In this document: piece after piece, positions 21,834 through 30,855 of the stretch | Layout: each line of letters starts with the position of its first letter | Numbering within the stretch: the stretch's first letter is position 1 | DNA from: Mixta calida | GTDB lineage: Bacteria > Pseudomonadota > Gammaproteobacteria > Enterobacterales > Enterobacteriaceae | Direction: 5' to 3' | Length of the DNA stretch: 64,000 nucleotides | Assembly: GCF_002953215.1 (NCBI RefSeq) | Contig: NZ_CP026378.1 | Span: forward strand, 1,036,540-1,100,539 | Notes under the pieces: model-generated | Told to the model about the DNA's origin: nothing | The model's input: the letters and a program-made list of their open reading frames with translations, nothing else | Database searches by the model: none | Made by a program: the position numbers and the translations under genes

Positions 21834-22499
21834 ATGAGCGGGCAACTCAACTTTAGCGCGCTGTGGCCTTACTGGCCGCAGCTGCTGGCGGGGGCGTGGG
21901 TCACCATTCAACTGACGGTGCTGGCGACGCTCGGCGGCGTGGCGCTGGGCATCTTCGGCGCAGCGTTGCGCAGCGGCAAACCGAACTGGCTGAGCCGCAT
22001 CTGGGGCGGCTACGTCGAGTTAATCCGCAATACGCCGTTCGTAGTGCAGCTTTTCTTTATCGTCTTCGGCCTGCCGGCGACCGGCCTGAAGCTGACGGCG
22101 GGGGAAGCGGCGCTGCTGGCGATGCTGATCAACCTCGGCGCCTACAGCACCGAAATTATCCGCGCCGGCATTCAGGCGACGCCGAAAGGGCAGTGGGAGG
22201 CGGGACGCGTGCTGGGACTGAGCTACGCGCAAACCTTTCTGCACATCGTGCTGCCGCCCGCCATGCAGCGCATCTATCCGGCGCTGGTCAGCCAGTGCAT
22301 TATCGTGATGCTCGGCTCGTCGGTGGTGTCGCAGGTCTCTTACGAGGAGCTGACCTTCGCCGCCAATCTGATTCAGTCGCGCACCTTTTTAAGTTTTGAA
22401 GTCTATCTGGTTTCGACGCTGATCTATCTGCTGCTGTCTATGATGATGCGCCAGCTGCTGCTGGCGGCGGGCCGGAAATGGTTTGGAGCCACGCGATGA
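21834..22499 (+). CDS. Amino-acid-type ABC transporter permease 1
   Basis: 221 aa, about five membrane helices, HisM/GlnP type. The EAA loop is visible as WEAGRVLGLSYAQTFLHIVLPPAMQ. N-terminal FSALWPYWPQLLAGAWVTIQLT is typical. It starts 10 bp after the binding protein and its stop overlaps the next permease (ATGA). Confidence 0.9.
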   Translation: MSGQLNFSALWPYWPQLLAGAWVTIQLTVLATLGGVALGIFGAALRSGKPNWLSRIWGGYVELIRNTPFVVQLFFIVFGLPATGLKLTAGEAALLAMLINLGAYSTEIIRAGIQATPKGQWEAGRVLGLSYAQTFLHIVLPPAMQRIYPALVSQCIIVMLGSSVVSQVSYEELTFAANLIQSRTFLSFEVYLVSTLIYLLLSMMMRQLLLAAGRKWFGATR

Positions 22500-23152
22500 A
22501 CACCTTTACCGACTGGGATATCGTGCGCAACCTGCTGCTGGCGGCGCGCTGGACGGTGCTGCTGTCGCTGACGGCATTTGTCGGCGGGGCGCTGATGACG
22601 CTGCCGCTGCTGTTGCTGCGCCTGACGCGCCGTCGCTGGCCGCAGCGTCTGGTGCGCGGCTACACCGAGCTGTTTCAGGGCACGCCGCTGCTGATGCAGC
22701 TGTTTCTCGCTTTTTTCGGTCCGGCGTTGTTCGGCATCGATTTGTCGCCCTGGGCCGCCGCCGCGCTGGCGTTGACGCTCTACAGCAGCGCCTTTCTGGT
22801 AGATATCTGGTACGGCAGCATTCGCGCCCTGCCGCCGGGACAGTGGGAGGCGTCGCGCTGTCTGGGGCTGCGTTTCGGCCAGACGCTGCTGCGCGTGATC
22901 GCGCCGCAGGCGATGCGCATCGCCATCGCGCCCACCGTCGGCTTTACGGTGCAAGTAATCAAAGGCACCGCGCTCGCGTCGATTATCGGCTTCGTCGAGC
23001 TGACCAAGGCCGCCACCATTCTCACCAACGTCACCTATCAGCCGTTCCGGGTTTTCGCGCTGGTGGCGCTGGGCTACTTCCTGATGTGTTACCCGCTGTC
23101 GCGCTACAGCCAGTATCTGGAGAAGAAATGTCATGCCGCTCATCACCATTAA
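22496..23152 (+). CDS. Amino-acid-type ABC transporter permease 2
   Basis: 218 aa, paralogue of permease 1, with EAA loop WEASRCLGLRFGQTLLRVIAPQAMR. I chose the ATG that overlaps the previous stop codon (ATGA); an in-frame start 18 bp upstream exists. Its 3' end overlaps the ATPase gene by 20 bp. The two permeases should form a heterodimer. Confidence 0.88.
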   Translation: MNTFTDWDIVRNLLLAARWTVLLSLTAFVGGALMTLPLLLLRLTRRRWPQRLVRGYTELFQGTPLLMQLFLAFFGPALFGIDLSPWAAAALALTLYSSAFLVDIWYGSIRALPPGQWEASRCLGLRFGQTLLRVIAPQAMRIAIAPTVGFTVQVIKGTALASIIGFVELTKAATILTNVTYQPFRVFALVALGYFLMCYPLSRYSQYLEKKCHAAHHH

Positions 23153-23870
23153 TCAGGTACAGAAATATTACGGCGCCAACCACGTGCTGAAAGGCGTCGA
23201 TTTGGATATCGACAGCGGCGAGGTGATTTCGATCATCGGCCGCAGCGGTTCGGGAAAAAGCACGCTGCTGCGCTGCATGAACGGGCTGGAGGGCTATCAG
23301 GAGGGCAGCATCAAGCTGGGCGGCATGACCGTGACCGACCGCGAATCGCAGGCGCGCGAGATCAGCCGCTCGGTCGGCATGGTGTTTCAGAGCTTTAATC
23401 TCTTTCCCCATATGACGGCGCTGGAAAACGTGATGCTGGCGCCGCGCCGGGTGCTGAAGATGAAGCCGGACGAATGCCGCGCGCTGGCGCGGCAGATGCT
23501 GGAAAAGGTGGGACTGGGCGATCGCGTCGATTACTACCCGGCGAACCTCTCCGGCGGCCAGCAACAGCGGGTGGCTATCGCCCGCGCGCTGGCGATGAAC
23601 CCGAAAGTGCTGCTCTGCGATGAGATCACCTCCGCGCTCGATCCCGAACTGGTGGGTGAAGTGCTGAAGGTGCTGGAGCAGCTGGCGGCGGAGGGGATGA
23701 CGCTGATCCTTGTGACGCATGAAATGAATTTCGCCCGCGAAGTGGGCGACCGCGTGGTGTTTATGCACCAGGGGCGCGTCTGGGAACAGGGCGAAAGTAA
23801 AACCCTGTTTGCCAGCCCACAGACGGCGGAGCTGAAACAGTTTATCTCTTCAGTTCGCGGACTTAACTGA
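23133..23870 (+). CDS. Amino-acid-type ABC transporter ATP-binding protein
   Basis: 245 aa, GlnQ/HisP family. Walker A GRSGSGKST, Q-loop VFQSFNLFPHMT, signature LSGGQQQR, Walker B VLLCDEITSALD and the switch His in LVTHEMNFA are all present. Energises the import complex encoded just upstream. Confidence 0.93.
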   Translation: MPLITINQVQKYYGANHVLKGVDLDIDSGEVISIIGRSGSGKSTLLRCMNGLEGYQEGSIKLGGMTVTDRESQAREISRSVGMVFQSFNLFPHMTALENVMLAPRRVLKMKPDECRALARQMLEKVGLGDRVDYYPANLSGGQQQRVAIARALAMNPKVLLCDEITSALDPELVGEVLKVLEQLAAEGMTLILVTHEMNFAREVGDRVVFMHQGRVWEQGESKTLFASPQTAELKQFISSVRGLN

Positions 23871-23883
23871 TAAGGAACGATGC

Positions 23884-25125
23884 ATGGATATCTCCCAATT
23901 CGCACAAATCAACCCGCCGCAGCGCCTGCTGATGGGGCCGGGGCCGATCAACGCCGATCCGCGCGTGCTGCGCGCCATGTCGACCCAACTGATCGGCCAG
24001 TACGATCCGGCGATGACCCACTACATGAACGAGGTGATGGCGCTCTATCGCGGCGTATTCCGCACCGAAAACCGCTGGACGCTGCTGATCGACGGCACCT
24101 CGCGCGCCGGCATCGAGGCGATTTTGCTCTCCGCCATACGGCCTGGCGATAAAGTGCTGGTGCCGGTCTTTGGTCGTTTCGGCCACCTGCTGTGCGAAAT
24201 TGCTCGCCGCTGTCGGGCGGAGGTGCATACCATCGAGGCGCCCTGGGGCGAGGTATTCACTCCTGACCAGATCGAGGAGGCGATTAAGCGCGTGCGCCCG
24301 CGTCTGCTGCTGACGGTGCAGGGCGACACTTCCACCACCATGCTGCAACCGCTGGCGGAGCTGGGCGCCATCTGCCGTCGCTATGACGTGCTGTTCTACA
24401 CCGATGCCACCGCCTCGCTGGGCGGCAATGCGCTGGAGACTGATGCCTGGGGGCTGGATGCGGTCTCCGCCGGGATGCAGAAATGCCTCGGCGGGCCGTC
24501 CGGCACCTCGCCGATCACCCTCAGCGCACGTATGGCGGAGACCATCCGCCAGCGCAAACGCGTCGAACAGGGGATTCGCACCGCCGCGCATCAGGACGGT
24601 GAGGATGAGATGATCTGGTCCAACTATTTCGACCTCGGCATGATCATGGATTACTGGGGGCCGGAACGTCTGAACCACCATACCGAAGCGACCACCGCGC
24701 TGTTCGGCGCGCGCGAATGCGCTCGTCTGCTGCTACAGGAAGGCATGGATAACGCCATCGCGCGTCATCAGCTGCACGGCGAGGCGCTGCTGCGCGGCAT
24801 TCAGGCGATGGGGCTGGAAACCTTCGGCGACCTGCGCCATCGCATGAACAACGTACTGGGCGTCGTCATTCCGGCTGGCATCAACGGCGAGCAGGTGCGT
24901 GCGCGGATGCTGGAGGATTTCGGCATCGAAATCGGCACCTCGTTCGGGCCGCTGATCGGCAAGGTCTGGCGCATCGGCACCATGGGCTACAACGCGCGCA
25001 AAGATTGCGTTATGCAGACGCTCTGCGCGCTGGAAGCGGTGCTGAACCATCTCGGCTTTAAAACTGTCCAGGGCGCGGCGATGCAGGCCGCATGGGATCG
25101 TTATACCAGCGAGGGCAGCCTGTGA
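23884..25125 (+). CDS. hpxJ: (S)-ureidoglycine--glyoxylate aminotransferase (PucG/HpxJ-like)
   Basis: 413 aa class V PLP aminotransferase. Schiff-base Lys200 in SAGMQKCLGGPSGTSP; N-terminal LLMGPGPINADPRVLRAMS is the alanine-glyoxylate aminotransferase family motif. In the purine pathway the PucG branch transfers the amino group of ureidoglycine to glyoxylate, giving oxalurate and glycine; that fits hpxWXYZ nearby. Its stop overlaps the next gene by GTGA. Confidence 0.88.
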   Translation: MDISQFAQINPPQRLLMGPGPINADPRVLRAMSTQLIGQYDPAMTHYMNEVMALYRGVFRTENRWTLLIDGTSRAGIEAILLSAIRPGDKVLVPVFGRFGHLLCEIARRCRAEVHTIEAPWGEVFTPDQIEEAIKRVRPRLLLTVQGDTSTTMLQPLAELGAICRRYDVLFYTDATASLGGNALETDAWGLDAVSAGMQKCLGGPSGTSPITLSARMAETIRQRKRVEQGIRTAAHQDGEDEMIWSNYFDLGMIMDYWGPERLNHHTEATTALFGARECARLLLQEGMDNAIARHQLHGEALLRGIQAMGLETFGDLRHRMNNVLGVVIPAGINGEQVRARMLEDFGIEIGTSFGPLIGKVWRIGTMGYNARKDCVMQTLCALEAVLNHLGFKTVQGAAMQAAWDRYTSEGSL

Positions 25126-26405
25126 CGCCTCAAATGAACGAAGACGAAGCGGATCGCGCGGCGGCGCGGGTGCTGGCGCGCTGCGACGCGCTGGCGGCGA
25201 TCAGCGAAAGCCGCGACGGGCTGACCCGCGTCTACCTGTCACCGGAACATCTGCGCGCCAACGCCTGCGTCGGCGAATGGATGCAGGCGGCGGGCATGCG
25301 CGTCTGGCAGGATGCGGTCGGCAATATCTGCGGGCGCTATGAGGGCGCGGAGCCAGGGGCGCAGGCGCTGCTGCTCGGATCGCACCTTGATACGGTGCGC
25401 AACGCCGGACGCTATGACGGCATGCTCGGCGTGCTGAGCGCCATCGAGCTGGTCAGCTGGCTGCATCAGCAGCGGCTGCGTCTGCCGCTGGCGATTGAAA
25501 TCGTCGGCTTCGGCGACGAAGAGGGCACCCGCTTCGGCATTACTCTGCTGGGCAGCCGTGGGCTGACCGGCAGCTGGCCCGTCGCGTGGCCCGCGGTGCC
25601 GGACGCCGACGGCGTGACGGTGGCGCAGGCGATGCAGGCCGTGGGGCTGGACGCCGCGCGCATTCCCGCCGCCGCCCGCGCGCCGGAGTCTGTTGCCGCC
25701 TATCTGGAGCTGCATATCGAACAGGGCCCCTGCCTGGAACAGGCGGATCTGGCGCTGGGCGTGGTCACGGCGATTAATGGCGCGCGCCGTCTGAACTGCC
25801 GATTCCGCGGCGAGGCGGGACACGCGGGCACGGTGCCGATGACGCAGCGTAAAGATGCGCTGGCCGCCGCTGCCGAATGGATGGTGTTTATCGAGCAAAC
25901 CACCCGTCAGCAGGGCGGGCAGCGGGTCGCCACCGTCGGCACCCTGCGCTGTCCTGGCGGCGCGGTAAACGTGATCCCCGGCGAGGTAGAGCTGTCGCTT
26001 GATATTCGCGGCCCGGAAGATGCAGCGCTGACGGCGCTGCTGAGCGAGCTGCTGACGCAGGCGGAGCGCATTGCGGCGCGGCGCGGATTGAACTTTCACG
26101 CCGATGAATATTATGCGATTAACGCTACCGCCTGCGATGCCGGACTGCAACAGGCGCTGACGCAGGCGGTGACGCAGGTGCAGGGGCGCGCCGTCGCGCT
26201 GCCGAGCGGCGCCGGTCACGACGCCATCGCCATCGCCGAACGCTGGCCGGTCGGCATGCTGTTTGTGCGCTGCGCCGGCGGCGTCAGCCATCATCCGGCG
26301 GAATCGGTGCGCCAGGCGGACGTGGCGAAGGCGGTGCAGGCGGCGCTGCTGGCGGTCGAACAGTATGCGGCGCAGTGCGCCGGGAGGCGGTCCAATGCAG
26401 CTTGA
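25122..26405 (+). CDS. hpxK: Allantoate amidohydrolase (M20 metallopeptidase family)
   Basis: 427 aa. Hydrolyses allantoate, releasing ammonia and CO2 to give (S)-ureidoglycine. M20 metal site: His88 and Asp99 in GSHLDTVRNAGRYDG, Glu pair in GFGDEEGTRFG, His in LHIEQGPCLE, and SHHPAE near the end. The GTG start at 25122 has GAGGG 6 nt upstream and overlaps the previous stop; the next ATG (25134) is too far from that site. It follows the aminotransferase that uses its product. Confidence 0.9.
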   Translation: MTPQMNEDEADRAAARVLARCDALAAISESRDGLTRVYLSPEHLRANACVGEWMQAAGMRVWQDAVGNICGRYEGAEPGAQALLLGSHLDTVRNAGRYDGMLGVLSAIELVSWLHQQRLRLPLAIEIVGFGDEEGTRFGITLLGSRGLTGSWPVAWPAVPDADGVTVAQAMQAVGLDAARIPAAARAPESVAAYLELHIEQGPCLEQADLALGVVTAINGARRLNCRFRGEAGHAGTVPMTQRKDALAAAAEWMVFIEQTTRQQGGQRVATVGTLRCPGGAVNVIPGEVELSLDIRGPEDAALTALLSELLTQAERIAARRGLNFHADEYYAINATACDAGLQQALTQAVTQVQGRAVALPSGAGHDAIAIAERWPVGMLFVRCAGGVSHHPAESVRQADVAKAVQAALLAVEQYAAQCAGRRSNAA

Positions 26406-26886
26406 CGCCTTTAACCAGCTTTCCACTGAGCAGGCGCAGGCGGCGATTGCTCACTGCGTCGCGATTCCGCGTTGGCGGCAGGCGGTCGCCGCGGCGCGTC
26501 CTTATGCCTCCACGGCGGCGCTAATAGCGCTGGCTGGCGAGCTGGCGCAGGAGTGGGACGAGACTGATTTCGCCCAGGCGCTGACGGCGCATCCACGCAT
26601 CGGCGAGCGCGCCGCAGGCGAAGAGAAAGAGGCGGCGCTGTCGCGACGCGAGCAGGCTGCGGTGGGAGAGGATGCGACGTTGCGCCAGGCGCTGCGCGAG
26701 GCCAACCAGGCATATGAGCAACGCTTCGGGCATCTGTTTTTAATTCGCGCCAAAGGGCGCAGCGGGGAAGAAATGCTGGCCGAGCTGCGGCGGCGTCTCG
26801 CTAATACGCCCGACCAGGAGCGGCGTGAGGCGCTGGCTCAGCTGCGGGAAATCACGCTGTTGCGTTTAGAGGAGAGCTTTGCATGA
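26395..26886 (+). CDS. uraD: 2-oxo-4-hydroxy-4-carboxy-5-ureidoimidazoline (OHCU) decarboxylase
   Basis: 163 aa. Decarboxylates OHCU to S-allantoin. Family marks: AHPRIGER with catalytic-type His66, and ANQAYEQRFGHLFLIRAKGRS (Glu and substrate-loop residues). The start at MQLDAFNQ has GGGAGG upstream; it overlaps hpxK by 11 bp. Called hpxQ in Klebsiella. Confidence 0.93.
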   Translation: MQLDAFNQLSTEQAQAAIAHCVAIPRWRQAVAAARPYASTAALIALAGELAQEWDETDFAQALTAHPRIGERAAGEEKEAALSRREQAAVGEDATLRQALREANQAYEQRFGHLFLIRAKGRSGEEMLAELRRRLANTPDQERREALAQLREITLLRLEESFA

Positions 26887-27218
26887 GTTCATTGTCGACC
26901 CATATTCTCGATACCGCGCTGGGCAGGCCTGCGGCGGGAGTGACCGTCTCTCTGGAGCAGGACGGCGTTGAGGGCTGGCGTCCACTGGCGCAGGAGAAAA
27001 CCGATGCCGACGGTCGGATCAACAGCTTCTCTCCGGAGCCGCTGACGCCGGGCCACTATCGGCTGACGGCGGAGATCGGCGACTACTTCGCCGCCGACGG
27101 GCGCGACGCGCTTTACGTCACCGCGCAGATCGATTTCGTGATCGCGCAGCCGGGCAGCCATTTTCACCTGCCGTATCTGATCTCGCCCTGGAGCTGGTCA
27201 ACCTACCGGGGCAGTTGA
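26883..27218 (+). CDS. uraH: 5-hydroxyisourate hydrolase
   Basis: 111 aa, transthyretin-like. Opens 5-hydroxyisourate to OHCU. N-terminal LSTHILDTALGRPA with His7 and the C-terminal YRGS tetrapeptide are diagnostic. No signal peptide, so cytoplasmic. Overlaps uraD by 4 bp. Called hpxT in Klebsiella. Confidence 0.95.
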   Translation: MSSLSTHILDTALGRPAAGVTVSLEQDGVEGWRPLAQEKTDADGRINSFSPEPLTPGHYRLTAEIGDYFAADGRDALYVTAQIDFVIAQPGSHFHLPYLISPWSWSTYRGS

Positions 27219-27279
27219 GCGCAACGGCGCTTTTCCCGTCCGGCAGCTTAGCGGACGCCCGCAACCGCAGAAGGCAATC

Positions 27280-28611
27280 ATGATGAATGAGAATCGCGTC
27301 AAACCGGAAAATCAGCGTTACCCGGCGGGAAAAACCTTCGCCTGGGGCATGCAGCATGTGCTTACTATGTACGGCGGCATTATCGCGCCGCCGCTGATTA
27401 TCGGTAGCGCGGCGGGGCTTTCCGCGGCGGATATCGGCCTGCTGATTACCGCCGCGCTGTTTGTCAGCGGCGCGGCGACGCTGCTGCAATCGCTGGGACT
27501 GCCGGGGCTGGGCGCGCGGCTGCCGCTGGTGCAGGGCGTCTCGTTCGCCAGCGTCTCCACGCTGGTGGGCATCGCCGCCGGTCCCGGCGGCCTGCCGGTG
27601 GTGGCGGGGGCGATTATCGGCGCCTCGCTGTTCGGCCTGCTGATCGCGCCCTTTTTCGCCCACGTTATCCGCTTTTTCCCGCCGCTGGTGACCGGCACGG
27701 TGATTACGGCGATCGGGCTGTCGCTGATGCCGGTGGCGGCGCGCTGGGCGATGGGCGGCAATCCAAAAGCGGCGGACTGGGGCGCGCCGGAGAATATCGG
27801 GCTGGCGGCGCTGACGCTGGCGACGGTGCTGCTGCTGAGCAAAGTGGGCGGCGGCGGCATTAAGCGCCTGGCGGTGCTGCTGGCAATGGCGTTCGGCACG
27901 CTGCTGGCGGCAATGACCGGCAAAGCGAATTTCAGCGGCGTGATGACGGGCGATCTGTTTGCGCTGCCGGGCGTGCTCCACTTCGGGCTGCCGCAGTTCG
28001 ATGCGGCGGCGATCCTGTCGATGATGCTGATCGTGCTGGTGCTGCTGACGGAGACCACCGCCGGGCTGGTGGCGATCGGCGAGATTATCGGCACGCCGGT
28101 GGATGAGCAGCGCATCGCGCGCGGGCTGCGCGCCGATATGCTGACCAGCGCGCTGTCGCCGCTATTTAACTCGTTTCCTCAGAGCGCCTTTGCGCAAAAC
28201 ATCGGGCTGGTGGCGATGACCGGCATCAAAAGCCGTTTCGTGGTGGCGGCGGGCGGGGCGATCTTAATCCTGCTCGGTCTGCTGCCGGTGCTGGGGCGCG
28301 TTATCGCGGCGATTCCGATGCCGGTGCTGGGCGGCGCGGGCGTGGTATTGTTCGGCACCGTCGCCGCCAGCGGCATCCGTACGCTGGCGAAGGTGGATTA
28401 CAAAGACAATATGAATCTGGTGATTGTCGCCACCGCGCTCGCATTCGGCATCATTCCGGTGGTGATGCCGGGCTTTTACGACCGCTTTCCTGGCTGGGTA
28501 CAGACGCTGTTTCACTCCGGCATCAGCGCCGCCTGTCTGGTCTCGGTAACGCTGAACGCGCTGTTTAATCCGTTGCCGAAACGCGAAGCGGCGGTCGATC
28601 GCGGCACATGA
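27280..28611 (+). CDS. NCS2-family purine/urate permease
   Basis: 443 aa, NAT/NCS2 transporter with about 12-14 helices. The TM1 His is in FAWGMQHVLTMYGG and the NAT signature is QNIGLVAMTG. Substrates of close families are xanthine or urate; the genes upstream start at hydroxyisourate, so urate import is a reasonable guess. It follows uraH by 61 bp with no terminator seen, so it is probably the last gene of the operon. Confidence 0.88.
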   Translation: MMNENRVKPENQRYPAGKTFAWGMQHVLTMYGGIIAPPLIIGSAAGLSAADIGLLITAALFVSGAATLLQSLGLPGLGARLPLVQGVSFASVSTLVGIAAGPGGLPVVAGAIIGASLFGLLIAPFFAHVIRFFPPLVTGTVITAIGLSLMPVAARWAMGGNPKAADWGAPENIGLAALTLATVLLLSKVGGGGIKRLAVLLAMAFGTLLAAMTGKANFSGVMTGDLFALPGVLHFGLPQFDAAAILSMMLIVLVLLTETTAGLVAIGEIIGTPVDEQRIARGLRADMLTSALSPLFNSFPQSAFAQNIGLVAMTGIKSRFVVAAGGAILILLGLLPVLGRVIAAIPMPVLGGAGVVLFGTVAASGIRTLAKVDYKDNMNLVIVATALAFGIIPVVMPGFYDRFPGWVQTLFHSGISAACLVSVTLNALFNPLPKREAAVDRGT

Positions 28612-28644
28612 TAAATACGCTTTTATCGATAAGGGCGGGTTCTG

Positions 28645-28761
28645 GTGATACCGGACATTTACGGCGCGGCGATGAATCTCGCGCGCGTCCGGCTGACAGG
28701 ATGCGGGCATCAGGCGATTGACAGCATTAACGGGCGGGTGAAGGCGGCGCTAAGGGGTTAA
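28645..28761 (+). pseudogene. Short open frame, possible 3' gene remnant
   Basis: 38 codons from a GTG (product VIPDIYGAAMNLARVRLTGC, continuing HQAIDSINGRVKAALRG). The composition looks like the C-terminal end of a larger protein, not random sequence, but I do not recognise the family. A GGGCGGG lies upstream. Sits between the permease and yafV. Confidence 0.3.
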
Positions 28762-28795
28762 ACGTAGCGTCCCGGATGGAACGCTACGCTGCGCG

Positions 28796-29563
28796 CTACC
28801 AGTGAAAATCATCCGCATCGCGCCACGCCGGGAAGCTGTCGCGGTAGCGGTTCAGCGTTTCCAGTGACAGCGTGGCATTCAGAATCGCGGGCTGATGCGC
28901 CTCGGCGCGATCGAGAATCATCCCCTGCGGCGAGATAATCTGACTGTCGCCGCTGTAGCGCAGCGCCTTGCCATCTTCGCCTACGCGGTTGCAGCCCGCC
29001 ACGTACGCCTGATTTTCAATCGCGCGCGCCATCAGCAGCGCCTGCCAGTGATGGCTGCGCGCCTCCGGCCAGTTCGCCACGTAGAGCGCCAGATCGTAAT
29101 CATTGCGGTTGCGGGAAAAGACCGGGAAGCGCAGGTCGTAGCAAACCTGCGGCAAAATACGCCAGCCGCGCCAGGTGAAAATTTCCCGCCGCTCGCCAGC
29201 GACATAGTGATGATGCTCATCGCCCATGCGGAACAGGTGACGCTTGTCATAGCTGTGCAGGCGGCCGCTCGGCTCCACCAGCAGAAAGCGGTTCACCGCC
29301 CCTTTTTCCGTTTGCAGCGCGGCGCTGCCGCCGACCATCGCGTCAAGCCGACGCGCATGATCCGCCAGCCATGCCACCACTTGCTCCTGCGGCAGCGACT
29401 GCTGCGCCGCCTCCATCGCGAAACCGGTAGTGAACATCTCCGGCAGCACAATCAGATCGCGGCCGGTCAGCGACGCCAGCAGGCTGTCGAAATAGGCCAG
29501 GTTCGCTTCGCCATCCATCCAGACCAGCGGCTGCTGCAATAGCGTAAGATTTAAATCTGACAT
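28796..29563 (-). CDS. yafV: Omega-amidase YafV (nitrilase superfamily)
   Basis: 255 aa, close to E. coli YafV. Carbon-nitrogen hydrolase with the Glu-Lys-Cys triad: Glu42 (IVLPEMFTTGF), Lys107 (SYDKRHLFRMG), Cys141 (PQVCYDLRFPVFS). It hydrolyses alpha-ketoglutaramate and 2-oxosuccinamate. Here it overlaps mtnE by 13 bp, which fits a joint role: the Gln-dependent transaminase makes ketoglutaramate and the omega-amidase drains it. Confidence 0.93.
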   Translation of the reverse strand: MSDLNLTLLQQPLVWMDGEANLAYFDSLLASLTGRDLIVLPEMFTTGFAMEAAQQSLPQEQVVAWLADHARRLDAMVGGSAALQTEKGAVNRFLLVEPSGRLHSYDKRHLFRMGDEHHHYVAGERREIFTWRGWRILPQVCYDLRFPVFSRNRNDYDLALYVANWPEARSHHWQALLMARAIENQAYVAGCNRVGEDGKALRYSGDSQIISPQGMILDRAEAHQPAILNATLSLETLNRYRDSFPAWRDADDFHW

Positions 29564-30711
29564 AGGCGCTCCGCAGCGGCGAGCAGGGTGCTTTCCTGCT
29601 TGGCGAAACAGAGGCGGATCAGGCGGTGCGGGAAGCCGTCCGCGCAGAATACCGACAGCGGAATCGCCGCCACGCCCACCGTTTCCGTCAGCCAGCGGCA
29701 GAAGCTGACATCATCCAGATCGGAGATGGCGCTGTAGTCCGCCAGTAAGAAATAGGTGCCTTCGCAGGGCAAAATCTCGAAGCGGCTGCTGCTTAACGCC
29801 TGAACGAAGCGATCGCGGCGCGCGCGATAGAACGCCGGCAATTCACGGTAATGCGCCGGCTCGGCGCGTAGCATATCGGCCAGTGCCAGCTGCGCCGGCG
29901 TGTTCACCGAAAATGTCAGATACTGATGCACCTTGCGGATTTCCACGCTCAGCGCAGGCGGCGCGACGCAGTAACCCACTTTCCAGCCGGTCATATGATA
30001 GGTCTTGCCAAACGACGAGACGGCGATGGCGCGTTCGCGCAGCTGCGGATGCGCCAGCACGCTGTGATGGCCTTCATTGCTGAAGCAGATATGCTCATAC
30101 ACTTCATCGCTCAGTACGTAGATCGGCTTATCAGCGATTGCCTGCCACAGCGCGGCAAAATCGCTCTGGCGCCAGACGGTAGCGGAGGGATTGTGCGGCG
30201 TATTCAGAATCACCAGCCGGGTGCGTGGCGACAGTAGCGGCTCAAACGCCTGCCAGTCCACGCGAAAAGCGGGCGGCTGTAATGTCAGGCGTTTCATCAC
30301 GCCGCCTGCCAGCGTCACGGCGGGCGCATAGCTGTCGTAGCTGGGATCGAAGCAGATCACCTCATCGCCTGGCCGCACCAGCGCGGTGATCGCCGCATAA
30401 AGCGCCTCGGTAGCGCCAGCGGTCACGGTAATTTCCTCGTTAATGTCGGGACGCCAGCCGTACAGTTCGGCGGTTTTGTCGGCGATCGCCTCGCGCAGCG
30501 GCGCCACGCCGGTCATCGGCGCATACTGGTTGGCGCCCTGGCTGACGTGATGCGCCAGCCGCTGTTGCAGATAATGCGGCCCATCAAAATCGGGAAACCC
30601 CTGCGAGAGATTAATGGCGTTGTGCGCCTGCGCCAGCGCGCTCATCTGGGTGAAAATCGTGGTGCCCAGCGCGGGCAGCTTACTTTCTGGAATCAACGGG
30701 TTACATGACAT
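29551..30711 (-). CDS. mtnE: Methionine aminotransferase (YbdL/MtnE-like)
   Basis: 386 aa PLP aminotransferase, fold type I. Schiff-base Lys236 in VSSFGKTYHMTGWKVG; substrate-site LSQGFPDFDGP near the N terminus. Converts 2-oxo-4-methylthiobutanoate to methionine, the last step of methionine salvage. Divergent from mtnBCD across a region with MetJ-type boxes; downstream overlap with yafV. Confidence 0.9.
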   Translation of the reverse strand: MSCNPLIPESKLPALGTTIFTQMSALAQAHNAINLSQGFPDFDGPHYLQQRLAHHVSQGANQYAPMTGVAPLREAIADKTAELYGWRPDINEEITVTAGATEALYAAITALVRPGDEVICFDPSYDSYAPAVTLAGGVMKRLTLQPPAFRVDWQAFEPLLSPRTRLVILNTPHNPSATVWRQSDFAALWQAIADKPIYVLSDEVYEHICFSNEGHHSVLAHPQLRERAIAVSSFGKTYHMTGWKVGYCVAPPALSVEIRKVHQYLTFSVNTPAQLALADMLRAEPAHYRELPAFYRARRDRFVQALSSSRFEILPCEGTYFLLADYSAISDLDDVSFCRWLTETVGVAAIPLSVFCADGFPHRLIRLCFAKQESTLLAAAERLCQI

Positions 30712-30797
30712 AAATGGCTCACCTTCAGGATGGATAGCGGCCCGATGTTACGGCTGTGTTGAGCCACTATAATCATGATGTTAGTATTTGGCAATCA

Positions 30798-30821
30798 AGA
30801 CGGGTAGACGTCTAAACGCGC
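30798..30821. promoter_or_regulatory. MetJ operator (met boxes) between mtnE and mtnB
   Basis: A perfect met box AGACGTCT at 30806-30813, flanked by AGACGGGT (6 of 8) and AAACGCGC (4 of 8) in 8-bp register. MetJ binds tandem 8-bp boxes with S-adenosylmethionine. Confidence 0.75.
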
Positions 30822-30855
30822 TTTCTCCTTCAGCGACTCAGAGATAAGGAACACT

